DNA from: Elymus sibiricus
Lineage: Eukaryota > Streptophyta > Magnoliopsida > Poales > Poaceae
DNA: 64,000 bases
Assembly (NCBI GenBank): GCA_039707655.1
Contig: CM077676.1
Span: 432,861,379-432,925,378 of the forward strand
Reading direction: 5' to 3'
Position numbers and translations under genes: made by a program. The notes beneath the pieces were generated by a model that saw only the letters and a program-made list of their open reading frames with translations, was not told where the DNA came from and searched no databases. Positions 34,575 to 43,924 of the stretch are shown piece by piece (the first letter of the stretch is position 1; each line of letters begins with the position of its first letter).

Positions 34575-34945
34575 CTGCTCCCGAGCTCAAATGAGCTCAG
34601 GATGAATAGTAAAATCCAAAGAAAAAAAATCAAAAAAATTGAATTTTTGTAGGCAAACTTTGACAAATGTTTTAAGTGCTTGAAAATTTTCATCACAAAA
34701 TGACATTTGTGGAAGACATGACAAAAGGACAATCAACACTCCAAAATACTTTCGAAAATAGCATTTTTGGAGCAACGATTTTTTTTCCACGACTTCCACG
34801 ATTGTTATTTTGTGATAAATTTTTGCAAGCACACAAAACATTTGTCAAAGTTGGCACAAAAAAATTCAGAATTATTTGAATTCTGTTACTATTTTTTTCA
34901 TTTTTACTGTTCATCAAAGGCCATTTGAGCTCAGGATTAGGTCCT
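34575..34945. mobile_element. Palindromic MITE
   Basis: About 370 bp that folds back on itself almost end to end. The left arm has CCCGAGCTCAAATGAGCTC, then AACTTTGACAAATGTTTTAAGTGCTTG; the right arm read backward has CCTGAGCTCAAATGG, then AACTTTGACAAATGTTTTGTGTGCTTG. Such long imperfect hairpins are typical of MITEs and can feed small RNAs. The target duplication was not resolved. A half copy lies at 51789-51957. Confidence 0.75.
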
Positions 34946-35778
34946 TCTAATGAATCCTTATAACTTCAAAAAGAAAAGGGTACTTCAGATCCTTGTCATA
35001 CAAAAACACAAAAGGTACTTGAAGCACACGAGCGTGCGCATCAGTTACACTAAATACTAGCTCTGAACAAAATGCAATACTAGCTCAGTGCATAATTGTG
35101 CATGTAGGGATGCACATCACACAACCAATATGCAGAATATAATACTGATATGTGGTCTTGGTGATGCACTTGCATTATATATCATCATCTTGAAGGGCTC
35201 ACATTGGCAGTAAACATAAATGTCAATGTCAAACGTACTCATCAAGTTTTTTTCCTTCTACTTTGTACCATTCCACCAACTCTATTTTATCATCATTAGT
35301 CGTCCCCATAACAAAACAATCCTTGATCAAAGTGAAAACGTCTGTGACAACCTAATGGGTCGAAATTGACCCCAGTGAAACAATAAAAGGAATGAATATC
35401 ACAAAACCACAAATATTGGGGCATCGACTTCTGAAACTTATTACTTCACTCACCACAGGCACCAATCTACAAATTATTCTAATTCTATCCTACTATGTGA
35501 ATCGATTCATATAACTTCACTGACAAATCAAACCAAGAAATCACATCAAAATATCACGAATGATAGATACTCATCACCAAAACATCATCAGGGAAATAAA
35601 ACAGAAGCAACACCCCGCAACTAGTGCAAATCCTCCTTGTTGATACAAAAACACGATGAATCAAGCAAGCTAAACTTCAGGTATTACATTACAGACAAGA
35701 AGATAAGTTTCAGGTTACATGATAATCTCTGCATAAGAGCAAAAACCCAGTATAAGAAAGAGTTTTAGGTGTTCGAAA
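34946..35778. other. Intergenic sequence, no gene seen
   Basis: AT-rich, with no frame of note and no repeat recognised, up to the Brr2-like fragment. Confidence 0.5.
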
Positions 35779-36120
35779 TCAGTCGCCTCCAGCTTCCTTG
35801 ATGTCGATGGTGAACTCGTACTCCTGGTCACAGCCGAGTAGGAGTCCGACATCAGGTAGATCATGTAGTCCTTCCTCCCTGGCTCCACAGCGGCGGTGAA
35901 CTCGAGCTTCACACGGGCGGGCGACCCTCTTGATCGCCAGCAGCTACTTGGTGGAGCTGTCGCCGACCACCAGCCACCAGCCTTCCTCCTTGGTCTTGGG
36001 AAACTGGGGGACATGAACCGGGCCAACCTCAGAGTTGGGCAGATTTGTCATGTCACCCTCCATAGTCACCTGCAAGGTCATATTGTCACCAGCCCTTATA
36101 TCATGGAAAACGTTTGTTTT
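35779..36120 (-). pseudogene. BRR2: C-terminal fragment of Brr2 (U5 snRNP 200-kDa helicase)
   Basis: The minus strand reads the end of the second Sec63/FN3 region of Brr2: KTKEEGWWLVVGDSSTK, then LLAIKRV, then ARVKLEFTAAVEPGRKDYMI with YLMSDSY, then GCDQEYEFTIDIKEAGGD and a stop at 35779. Brr2 unwinds U4/U6 during spliceosome activation. The copy is broken by a TAG after SSTK, a frameshift after AIKRV and another after MSDSY. Only about the last 110 residues of a roughly 2100-residue protein remain, and a retroposon is inserted at 36132. No introns separate the parts. It is a gene fragment, perhaps a capture or retrocopy remnant, not a working gene. Confidence 0.85.
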
Positions 36121-36132
36121 AAGTCGGCTGAT

Positions 36133-36940
36133 CCCGATTCCCTGCTGCTTCCGTCGGCGCTGCCGGCCGGAGTTGGCATGGGATAGGTGCTCGGGCTCCT
36201 CTTGTGCATAGTAGTGTTAGATTTGTGGTAGTCTTTGTGGTTTTCGGCCTTGTGCTGGTCTGGCGTCATGCCGATGGGGTGCTTCCATTGGAGCTCGCGA
36301 GCAGCTTTCGATGGACGTTGCCGTCTTCTTCTGCTGCTTCTCCATGGTGGGGAGGAGGAAGAGGGGGCGGATCTGGCGAAGCCCTGCTAATAAGCTCGCT
36401 GTCGCTTGTTGTGTCTCTGATCTATAGGAAGGTCAGCTACTTCTTCTCTGCCCCGACGGCCATCGAGGTGGTGGGCGGCGAGCGCTGGAGAGGTAGAAAA
36501 CTGGAGCAAATGGATCGGGTTCGAGCTCATAGCGGTGGTCTTCGCGGTGGAGGTGCTGGCGCCTGCAGCTGCGGTCGAAGGCCGGTCGACATCGTCGGAC
36601 CACTGCATCCTCTGGCCGAAGGGCGGCCATCCCCTATTCCTCCTGGCCAAGATGCCTTAAAGGAGGCAGTTCTACTTCTCGCTGGCTGCCATGACTTGTT
36701 GCCATGGCGCCCTTGTCGCCCCAAGTGGCTTCGTCCCCGACGGCGGCAAGGTGTATCCGGCGTGGAAGTAGTGGACCTGATCGCGTTTTTTATTTCAGTC
36801 TGGGGTCCTTTCTGCAAGTTTTAGGGACTTGTTTGTAATTTCCAGTTTTCTGTTGGATCTGGGTGTAAAATGTACTATCTACTGTTCCCTGAATAAAGCT
36901 TTCGGGATCCTTCGGGGTCCCTGTCTTGTTCCAAAAAAAA
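36133..36940 (+). mobile_element. 5'-truncated LINE-like retroposon with poly(A)
   Basis: A perfect 12-bp target duplication, AAGTCGGCTGAT, lies at 36121-36132 and 36941-36952. The inserted 808 bp ends in an A run, has AATAAA at 36892 and no RT. The 3' part, GCTTTCGGGATCCTTCGGGG before the poly(A), looks like a LINE 3' untranslated end. The frame at 36204-36824 has no recognisable domain. The Brr2 fragment was its target. Confidence 0.85.
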
Positions 36941-37006
36941 AAGTCGGCTGATTACTCGCACAGATCCACAGCCTACTACGTGTCCACGTGGGACTGCTGC
37001 TGTTTA

Positions 37007-37370
37007 GGCCCTCCACTATGTAGGCCAAAAGCGGTGCCAAATTCACTTTTGGTTCATTGGGCACCGGTGCCCTCCATTGCCCAGCCGGTGCCTTAAGAAA
37101 AATTGTGGGAACCGGTGCAAGTAGCTGCTCCGATGCCAAATTCAGTGAGGCAATAAAAAATCCATATCTTGCATGCAGACTAGATGGAAAGAGTTCTGTG
37201 TGAGAGGGAGACTAGTACTTTGGTTGATTATTTTACTAGATGTGGGCCAGTCTTTCACCGGTGCCAAATTGTCTACATTGTGGGAGGGGTGCCAAAAGCT
37301 TTTCATCTGACATTGATGTACATGTGGCGCACTTGTCAGAATTTTGGCATCAGATACATAGTGGAGGGCC
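37007..37370. mobile_element. Tourist-like MITE (PIF/Harbinger)
   Basis: Length 364 bp with a perfect 16-bp terminal inverted repeat, GGCCCTCCACTATGTA at 37007-37022 and its complement at 37355-37370, flanked by TTA on both sides. TTA duplication and a GG-C start are the marks of Tourist MITEs. Inside, CACCGGTGCC words recur. No coding capacity. Confidence 0.9.
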
Positions 37371-38943
37371 TTAGAACACGCGCGCCCCAGTGCTACTCTG
37401 CATGTGGACATCTGCACGCGGCCGCACCCAACCGCTGCTCTCTCTCTCTCCCCCATCTGCCCTCCACTCCCACCTACTTCTTGTTTTTCATTTTACTGAG
37501 TTTGACTGCATACTTTTGGGATGCTTGGATGATCCTAATGCAAACTATGGTGCGTGTTGCAAAGTATTTTTCTCCTGTGATAGTACTAGTACCACATGCA
37601 CCCGTGGGTAGCCAGTACTAGTAGTTACTGCAGAACATCAAATGACACCAGCCATTAACTCAATAAGACAAGGCTGGAAAAGAAGAGACCGCTATTAGCC
37701 GTCAAAGCATGTTTTTTTGGAAAAAATTAGCAAACTTGTGTGTATTGTTCTGCTAACACACGGGGGCGACTTGCTGCGATGGACTGTGTTGTTGTCGATG
37801 ATTATTTTATTTTTAGGAAACACTCAATCGGTTAATAACTGGACGCGCATTAACCACCTCCTCGGCCGTTTTGGTCAGTCTTTGATCGTGTGGCCCACAA
37901 CAACCCTCCAACACACACACGAGTGAAACACGAGCTGTGTTGCAGACCAACTAGGTCGAGAGAGTGATCGCAACATGAGCGCAACATGTGTGCGGAGGAG
38001 CATGTGTTTGCTCCACAGCTCGACATGCGTGCGGCTAGCATGAAACTACCTGGTGGTACTACTAGCACGCTCCGTTGCAACTAGAGTTGCGGTTGCTGCG
38101 AGGAGGTAGGCGCTCGGTGGGGCGGAGGTGTTGCGTCTACATCTTGCTCGAGACGAAGAGAAGGGCTCCCATGACCGGCGTGGCTGCTCCCAAGGATGAC
38201 CCTCGCCGCAGCACCGCAGTTGCATAAAGACGAGCGCAACAGAGGCGACGTTGCGATGGCGTAGTGTTGTGATGGCGGCGATGTTGCTGCAACGACAGCG
38301 ATGCCATGTCACAATGACTGCAACATTGATGATTTTGCAAATGATGAGCGCAACATGGGTGACGTTGCGATGGCATAGTGATGCCACATTGCAACATCGA
38401 TGATGTTAAATAATTACGAGCGCAACAGAGGAGATGTTGCGAAGGAGCAACGCAATACCGACCGCAACTGTCGTTGATCGTGCTTGCTGCGAAGAGGCGG
38501 TCGCGGGGGTTCTAAAAAAGGCTTACCCCATGTTGCAAAGGTCTTCGCAACATGTGTCATGTTACAAGTTGTGTCGCAACATACATCGTGCTGCAAGGGG
38601 AGTCGCTAAGCTGGGCCGCTCAATCATGTCGATCCAACGGCTCGTGACCCAGCCGATCTTTGCAAAAGATCAGTCGGCCGACGCGTAGTGCGGGCTTTTC
38701 TTCTTCCGTGGACCGCAGCTCACGCCTAGCGATGCCACAACAATCATATATATTCTGGTTGTAAGACTAGATTAATCCATTGTCTTTTCATGTTGTATGT
38801 GTTGCGTCCATTTTTCAATGTATTTCTTGCACTGGAGATAGATTTTGTCTCTATATGCAGACTTTTGTTGTTGTTGCTGCTGCATGTGTTTTATACATGG
38901 CTACTCTTGCCTGTGTGTATATGTGCTACTTAATGAAAACCTA
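37371..38943. other. Intergenic sequence with a GCAAC/GTTGC-rich patch
   Basis: At about 37930-38610 the words GCAAC and GTTGC recur dozens of times on both strands in different spacings. This resembles decayed subterminal repeats of a DNA transposon; GGCCGACGCGTAGTGCGGGC at about 38674 may be an old terminus. The frames here are repeat shadows. The last nine bases, GAAAACCTA, are the target duplication of the Mutator-like element. Confidence 0.5.
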
Positions 38944-39022
38944 GCTATTTTTTTTAAATAATACATTTTTTTAATAAATTTGAGAAATAATACACGGTTT
39001 AGAAGTTTTCTTAAAATAGGAT

Positions 39023-39222
39023 CCAGTCGGCTTAACCTAAGCCGACTGGACCTAGTTGGCCACGGTATAGCCGATTAGGTCTAGTCGGCTTAACCTAAGC
39101 CGACTGGATGCTAGTACCTGTAGTCGAGCTGAAGTGGGAACTAATCGGCTTAGGCTAAGCCGATTGGACCTAATCGGCCACGCCGAAGCCAATTAGTTCC
39201 AATCAGCTTAGCCTAAGCCGAC
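39023..39222. repeat. Four palindromic units in the MULE left subterminus
   Basis: Units at 39023-39049, 39082-39105, 39143-39165 and 39201-39222 share the form ARTCGGCTTA-R/ACC-TAAGCCGAYT; the first is CCAGTCGGCTTAACCTAAGC followed by CGACTGG. A related unit, CTGTCGGCTTAGGCTCAGCC, lies in the other subterminus at 50764. Spacing is about 60 bp. They may be transposase-binding sites. Confidence 0.85.
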
Positions 39223-40746
39223 AGGTGAGCAGCCCAAATATTTTCAGCAAATGCCTGTCATGAAGGATGCACACATTGAGCTTATCCTTCACAGTTGCTA
39301 TTTTCAATTGCCTGAAGAACCATGTCCAACTTTCAATGTTCTCACTCTCCACAAATGCAAATGCGAGTGGGACTACTTGATTTTGGCTGTCTTGACCAAT
39401 GGCTGTCAGGATCTGACCCTTGTACTTGCCAGTGAGAAAAGTGCCATCTACACATATCACCGGTCGGCAATGCCTGAAAGCTTCGATGCATACACCGAAA
39501 GAGAAGAACAGTCGATGCAGCACCCTCACAGTTGGGAACTCTGGCATGAAGAGGTCTTGGATGTCGACATAGGTGCTAGGATTCCGGTCCTTCAGCATGT
39601 GGAGGAGCCGGACAACAGAGTCATATGCATCGAAATAAGAACCAAATCTGCTCTCAAGCGCCCTTTGCTTAGCCCTCCAAGCCTTGCCATAAGAAATTCT
39701 GTACTTGAACCTGACGAAGACTTTTGTCTGTATAGCCTTCACTTCCATCGCTTTGCTCTCCACTATCTCACTGTAAAACAACCGAGCAATAAGCGTGGAA
39801 GAAAGGTTGCCATGATCTTGAGGGATGCACGGAATAAGACATGTGTGATGAACTAGGTCACTGATCACCCAACTTGTGCCATACTTAGGGAGATAGCCAT
39901 GCACCCTGGCGGGACAATTTGCGTTGTTGCATACCATTGTTAAGTATTTCTGACTTGACACATCAGCTCTTAAAACCCTTTGTGTCGACATTGCCCATTG
40001 AATGATTGCGTCCTTCAGAGCGTCCTTGTTGGGATACATAGCACCCGTCGCAATGTTGTTCTGGTGATATTGCCAGGCAGAATCATGCCCATCGTTCACG
40101 GTCATTGCTGATGAGAAGTCATGATTCCATGATGCAGGATTCGGCACATCCTCTGCGTTCTCTTCTTCATCCGACTCGTCGGAATCATCGGCATGACCAA
40201 TGTCAACATTTGTATCTTCATCTTCCATCAGGTCCTGCATGTGCCCATCTACCTCGTCACCGTCCGCCTCGCCACTGTAATAACCATCGGCATTTCCTCC
40301 TTCTACCTGACTACTCTGCCCTTGTTCGTAACCATCATCTCCAGCATTTGACATAGATAACATCATCCCGTCACTGCTTTGCCCAGGATCGTAACGACCC
40401 TCGCCTTCAGGTGCAATTACCTCCTTCACAACGGGAAGCACTAAGGCACAAGGATTGCATCCCCTGCTTTCGCAACCTTGTAACCAGCGCACCCGCTGAG
40501 AGTCCCGCTCTATTGGCCTCAAATAGAAGAAAATGTTTGAACTTGACCGGGTCCACAATGCATGAACACCCACGGTGTGCGTTTCAGTATTCAGCCCTAA
40601 ACATGTTGTCACCCATTCTTTCAACTGACTAACAGACCATGTTTGAGGGGCGGTCAGTGGCACCTCTATGTGCTCAAATTCACTCAGATCAACCCCAATC
40701 TCATTTATTTGGACAGTACCAGGACCGTAGAAAAATATGAACTTCA
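39203..40746 (-). pseudogene. Mutator-like transposase, truncated, start codon separated by Copia
   Basis: The main body is about 514 codons. The N-terminal part ends in a Glu/Asp-rich stretch (DESDEEENAEDV). A MuDR-type DNA-binding domain follows: GAMYPNKDALKDAIIQWAMS, then CNNANCPARVHGYLPKYGTS. The MULE catalytic domain then has CVDGTFLTGKYKGQILTAIG with the first aspartate and HDRH with the second. It stops just after HDRH, running into the subterminal palindromes, so the catalytic glutamate, the rest of the domain and the zinc knuckle are gone. The first five codons, from an ATG at 49875-49877, lie on the far side of the Copia: the insertion at TGAAG split the gene just inside its start. 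Confidence 0.9.
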
Positions 40747-41891
40747 TGTTGGAAATATGCCCTAGAGGCAATAATAAATTGGTTATTATTATATTTCCTT
40801 GTTCATGATAATCGTTTATTATCCATGCTATAATTGTATTGATTGGAAACTCAAATACATGTGTGGGTACATAGACAACACTGTGTCCCTAGTAAGCCTC
40901 TAGTTGACTAGCTCGTTGATCAAAGATGGTTAAGGTTTCCTAGCCATAGACATGAGATGTCATTTGATAACGGGATCACATCATTAGGAGAATGATGTGA
41001 TGGACAAGACCCAAACTGTAAACGTAGCATTTGATCGTGTCAGTTTATTGCTATTGTTTTCTGCATGTCAAGTATCTGTTCCTTTGACCATGAGATCATG
41101 CAACTCACTGACACCGAAGGAATACCTTGTGTGTATCAAACGTCGCAACGTAACTGGGTGACTATAAAGGTGCTCTACAGGTATCTCCGAGGGTGTCTGT
41201 TGGGTTGGCATGGATCAAGACTGGGATTTGTTACTCCGTATGACGGAGAGGTATCTCAGGGCCCACTCGGTAATACAACATCACAATGAGCCTTGCAAGC
41301 AATGTGACTAAAGTGTTAGCCACGAGATCTTGTATTACGGAACGAGTAAAGAGACTTGCCGGTAACGAGATTGAACTAGGTATAGTGATACCGACGATCG
41401 AATCTCGGGCAAGTAACATACCGAAGAACAAAGGGAACAGCATACGGGATTAACTGAATCCTTGACATAGAGGTTCGACCGATAAAGATCTTCGTAGAAT
41501 ATGTAGGAGCCAATATGGGCATCCAGGTCCCGCTATTGGTTATTGGCCGTAGAGGTGTCTCGGTCATGTCTACATAGTTCTCGAACCCGCAGGGTCTACA
41601 CACTTAACGTTTGGTGACGATTAGTATAATTGAGTTATTATGTTGGTGACCGAAAGTTGTTCGGAGTCCCGGATAAGATCCCGGACATGACGAGGATCTC
41701 CGGAATAGTCCGGAGGTAAAGATTGATATATGTGATAATAGTGTTTTGATCTCTGGAAGGGTTCCGGAGTTCACCGGAAGGGGTTCCGGATGTTTACCGA
41801 AGTGTTCGGGTGCAGCAACACTTTATATGAGCCAAAGGGATAAAGCCCACAAGGTATTGGAAAGTGCAAAAGTAGTTTTGCTGCCGCGTAA

Positions 41892-42042
41892 GCGGTACTA
41901 CCGCTTGGTGAAGCGGTACTACCGCCGGAGCGGTACTACCGCTTGTGTGAAGCGGTACTACCGCCCGAGCGGTACTACCGCTTGTGTGAAGCGGTACTAC
42001 CGCCCAAGCGGTACTACCGCTTGTGTGAAGCGGTACTACCGC
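41892..42042 (+). promoter_or_regulatory. Eight-copy GCGGTACTACCGC palindrome array upstream of the TATA box
   Basis: GCGGTACTACCGC, a 13-bp palindrome about one central base, occurs eight times in 151 bp, with spacers TTGGTGAA, CGGA or TTGTGTGAA giving an alternating short/long pattern. It ends about 130 bp before the TATA box. In a retroelement U3 such repeats usually serve as enhancers. The same array is at 49104-49254 in the 3' LTR. Confidence 0.85.
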
Positions 42043-42173
42043 TTGTGCGCGGCTGTGCACGGTTCGGCAGGGATCCGAGTTGGACTCTTTCCCTGCGGGC
42101 CAAACCGACCTTGTGCGGGCAAAACCGACCCGGAGGAGGCTTTTACTCCAAGTTTAGACCCCAAGGCTCAACA

Positions 42174-42181
42174 TATAAATA
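42174..42181 (+). promoter_or_regulatory. TATA box of the Copia LTR promoter
   Basis: TATAAATA within ACATATAAATAGAGGGGCAG, a strong plant TATA box in the expected place in the LTR. The 3' LTR copy is at 49386-49393 and could drive reading into the MULE flank. Confidence 0.8.
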
Positions 42182-42648
42182 GAGGGGCAGGGCTAGCACA
42201 CGGGATACATTAAGATTTCCCCAAGCCGTGTGCGGCAACCCTAACCCTCTAGTTCCTCCGTCATAATCTCCGTAGTGCTTGGCGAAGCCCTGCAGAGATT
42301 GTTCCTCACCACCATCACCACGCCGTCGTGCTGCTGGAACTCAACCACTACTTCACCATCGCTCGCTGGATCGAGGAGGTGAAGGCGTCATCAAGCCGTA
42401 CGTGTGTTGAACGCGGAGGTGCCGTCCGTTCGGCACTAGATCGGAAGGATCGTGATTGGATCGCGGGACGCTCGGCGATTTGGATCGCGAAGACGTTCGA
42501 CTACATCAACCGCGTTTATTAACGCTTCCGCTTAGCGATCTACAAGGGTATGTAGATCCACTCTCCCTCTCGTAGATGCTCATCACCATGGATAGATCTT
42601 ATGTGTGCGTAGGAAAATTTTTGTTTCCCATGCAACGTTCCCCAACAG

Positions 42649-42660
42649 TGGCATCTGAGC
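42649..42660 (+). promoter_or_regulatory. Copia primer binding site
   Basis: TGGCATCTGAGC, one base after the LTR, matches the iMet primer site TGGTATCAGAGC at 10 of 12 positions. The two mismatches are unusual in an element otherwise so intact. Confidence 0.75.
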
Positions 42661-43924
42661 TAGGTCTATGCGTAGATGAGATCTCGAGTAGAACACAAAC
42701 GAGTTGTGGGCGTGGGTGTATACATATTGCTTGCCGTTACTAGTTGATACTTGATTCCGCGGTATTGTGAGATGAAGCGGCCCGGACCGACATTACGCGT
42801 ACGCTTACGCGAGACTGGTTTCACCGCTGCGTGCACTTGTTGCATAAAGGTGACTGGCGGGTGTCTGTCTCTCTCACTTTAGTTGAATCGGTTCAATGAA
42901 GAGGGTTCTTTTAGAAGATCAAAAAGCAATCACTACACCACGTTGTGGTTTTGCGTAGGTAAGAATCGTTCTTGCTAGATACCCGTAGCAGCCACGTAAA
43001 ATTTGCAACAACAATTAGAGGACGTCTAACTTGTTTTTGCAGGGTATGTTGTGATGTGATATGGCCAATTACATGATGAGATATATGTGATGTATGAGAT
43101 GATCATGTATTGTATAGAATATCACGACTTGCATGTCGATGAGTACGGCAACTGGCAGGAGCCATAGAGTTGTCTTTAATTATTGTATGACCTGCGTGTC
43201 AATCATTAAGCGCTATGTAATGCTTTACTTTATCGCTAAACGTTAGCTATAGTCGTGGAAGCAACAGTCGGCGCGACAACCTTATGGCGACACGTTGATG
43301 GAGATCAAGATGATGGAGATCATGGTGTCATGCCGGTGACGATGGAGATCATGCCGGTGCTTTGGAGATGGAGATCAAAAGCACAAGTTCATGGCCATAT
43401 CATGTCACTTATGATTTGCATGTGATGTTAATCCTTTTATGCATCTTATTTTGCTTAGGACGACGGTAGCATTATAAGGTGATCCCTCACTTAAATTTCA
43501 AGATAAATTGTGTTCTCCCCAAGTGTGCACCGTTGCGAAAGTTCGTCGTTTCGAGACACGCCGTGATGATCGGGTGTGATAGACTCTACGTTCGCATACA
43601 ACGGGTGTAAGCCATGTTACACGTGCGGAACACTCAGGTTAAACTTGACGAGCCTAGCATGTACAGACATGGCCTCGGAACACAAGAGACCGAAAGGTCG
43701 AACATGAGTCATATAGTAGATATGATCAACATGAAGATGTTCACCATTGAAACCACCTCAACTCACGTGATGATCGGACTTGAGTTGGTGGATTTGGATC
43801 ATGTTACACTCGAATGATCGGAGGGATGTCAATTTGAGTGGGAGTTTTTTAAAATATGATTAACTAAACTCATTATCTAAGAACAATAGTCTAAGTTGTC
43901 TTTGCTATATTTATGTTGTAGATC
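42661..43924 (+). other. Copia leader, untranslated
   Basis: A 1.26-kb leader between primer site and gag with only a short frame (43614-43817). Long leaders are usual in BARE-type elements and hold dimerisation and packaging signals; none is recognisable by eye. Confidence 0.7.

Larger units (their letters stand above)
40747..42647 (+). repeat. 5' LTR of Copia element
   Basis: 1901 bp, TGTTGGAAAT... to ...CGTTCCCCAACA. It contains the palindromic array and the TATA box described separately; transcription would start shortly after 42180. Short frames inside (for example 41746-42213) occur identically in the 3' LTR and are not genes. Confidence 0.97.

Noticed and set aside
37930..38610. GCAAC/GTTGC-rich patch as a coding exon
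   Set aside because: The words recur out of frame on both strands; it looks like decayed subterminal repeats.
41892..42042. CRISPR-like regular repeat array
   Set aside because: Repeat units are 13 bp, spacers are near-identical, and the setting is a plant LTR.
41746..42213. 155-codon frame with repeated RYYRPSGTTACVK-like units
   Set aside because: It is a translation of the LTR palindrome array and occurs identically in the 3' LTR.
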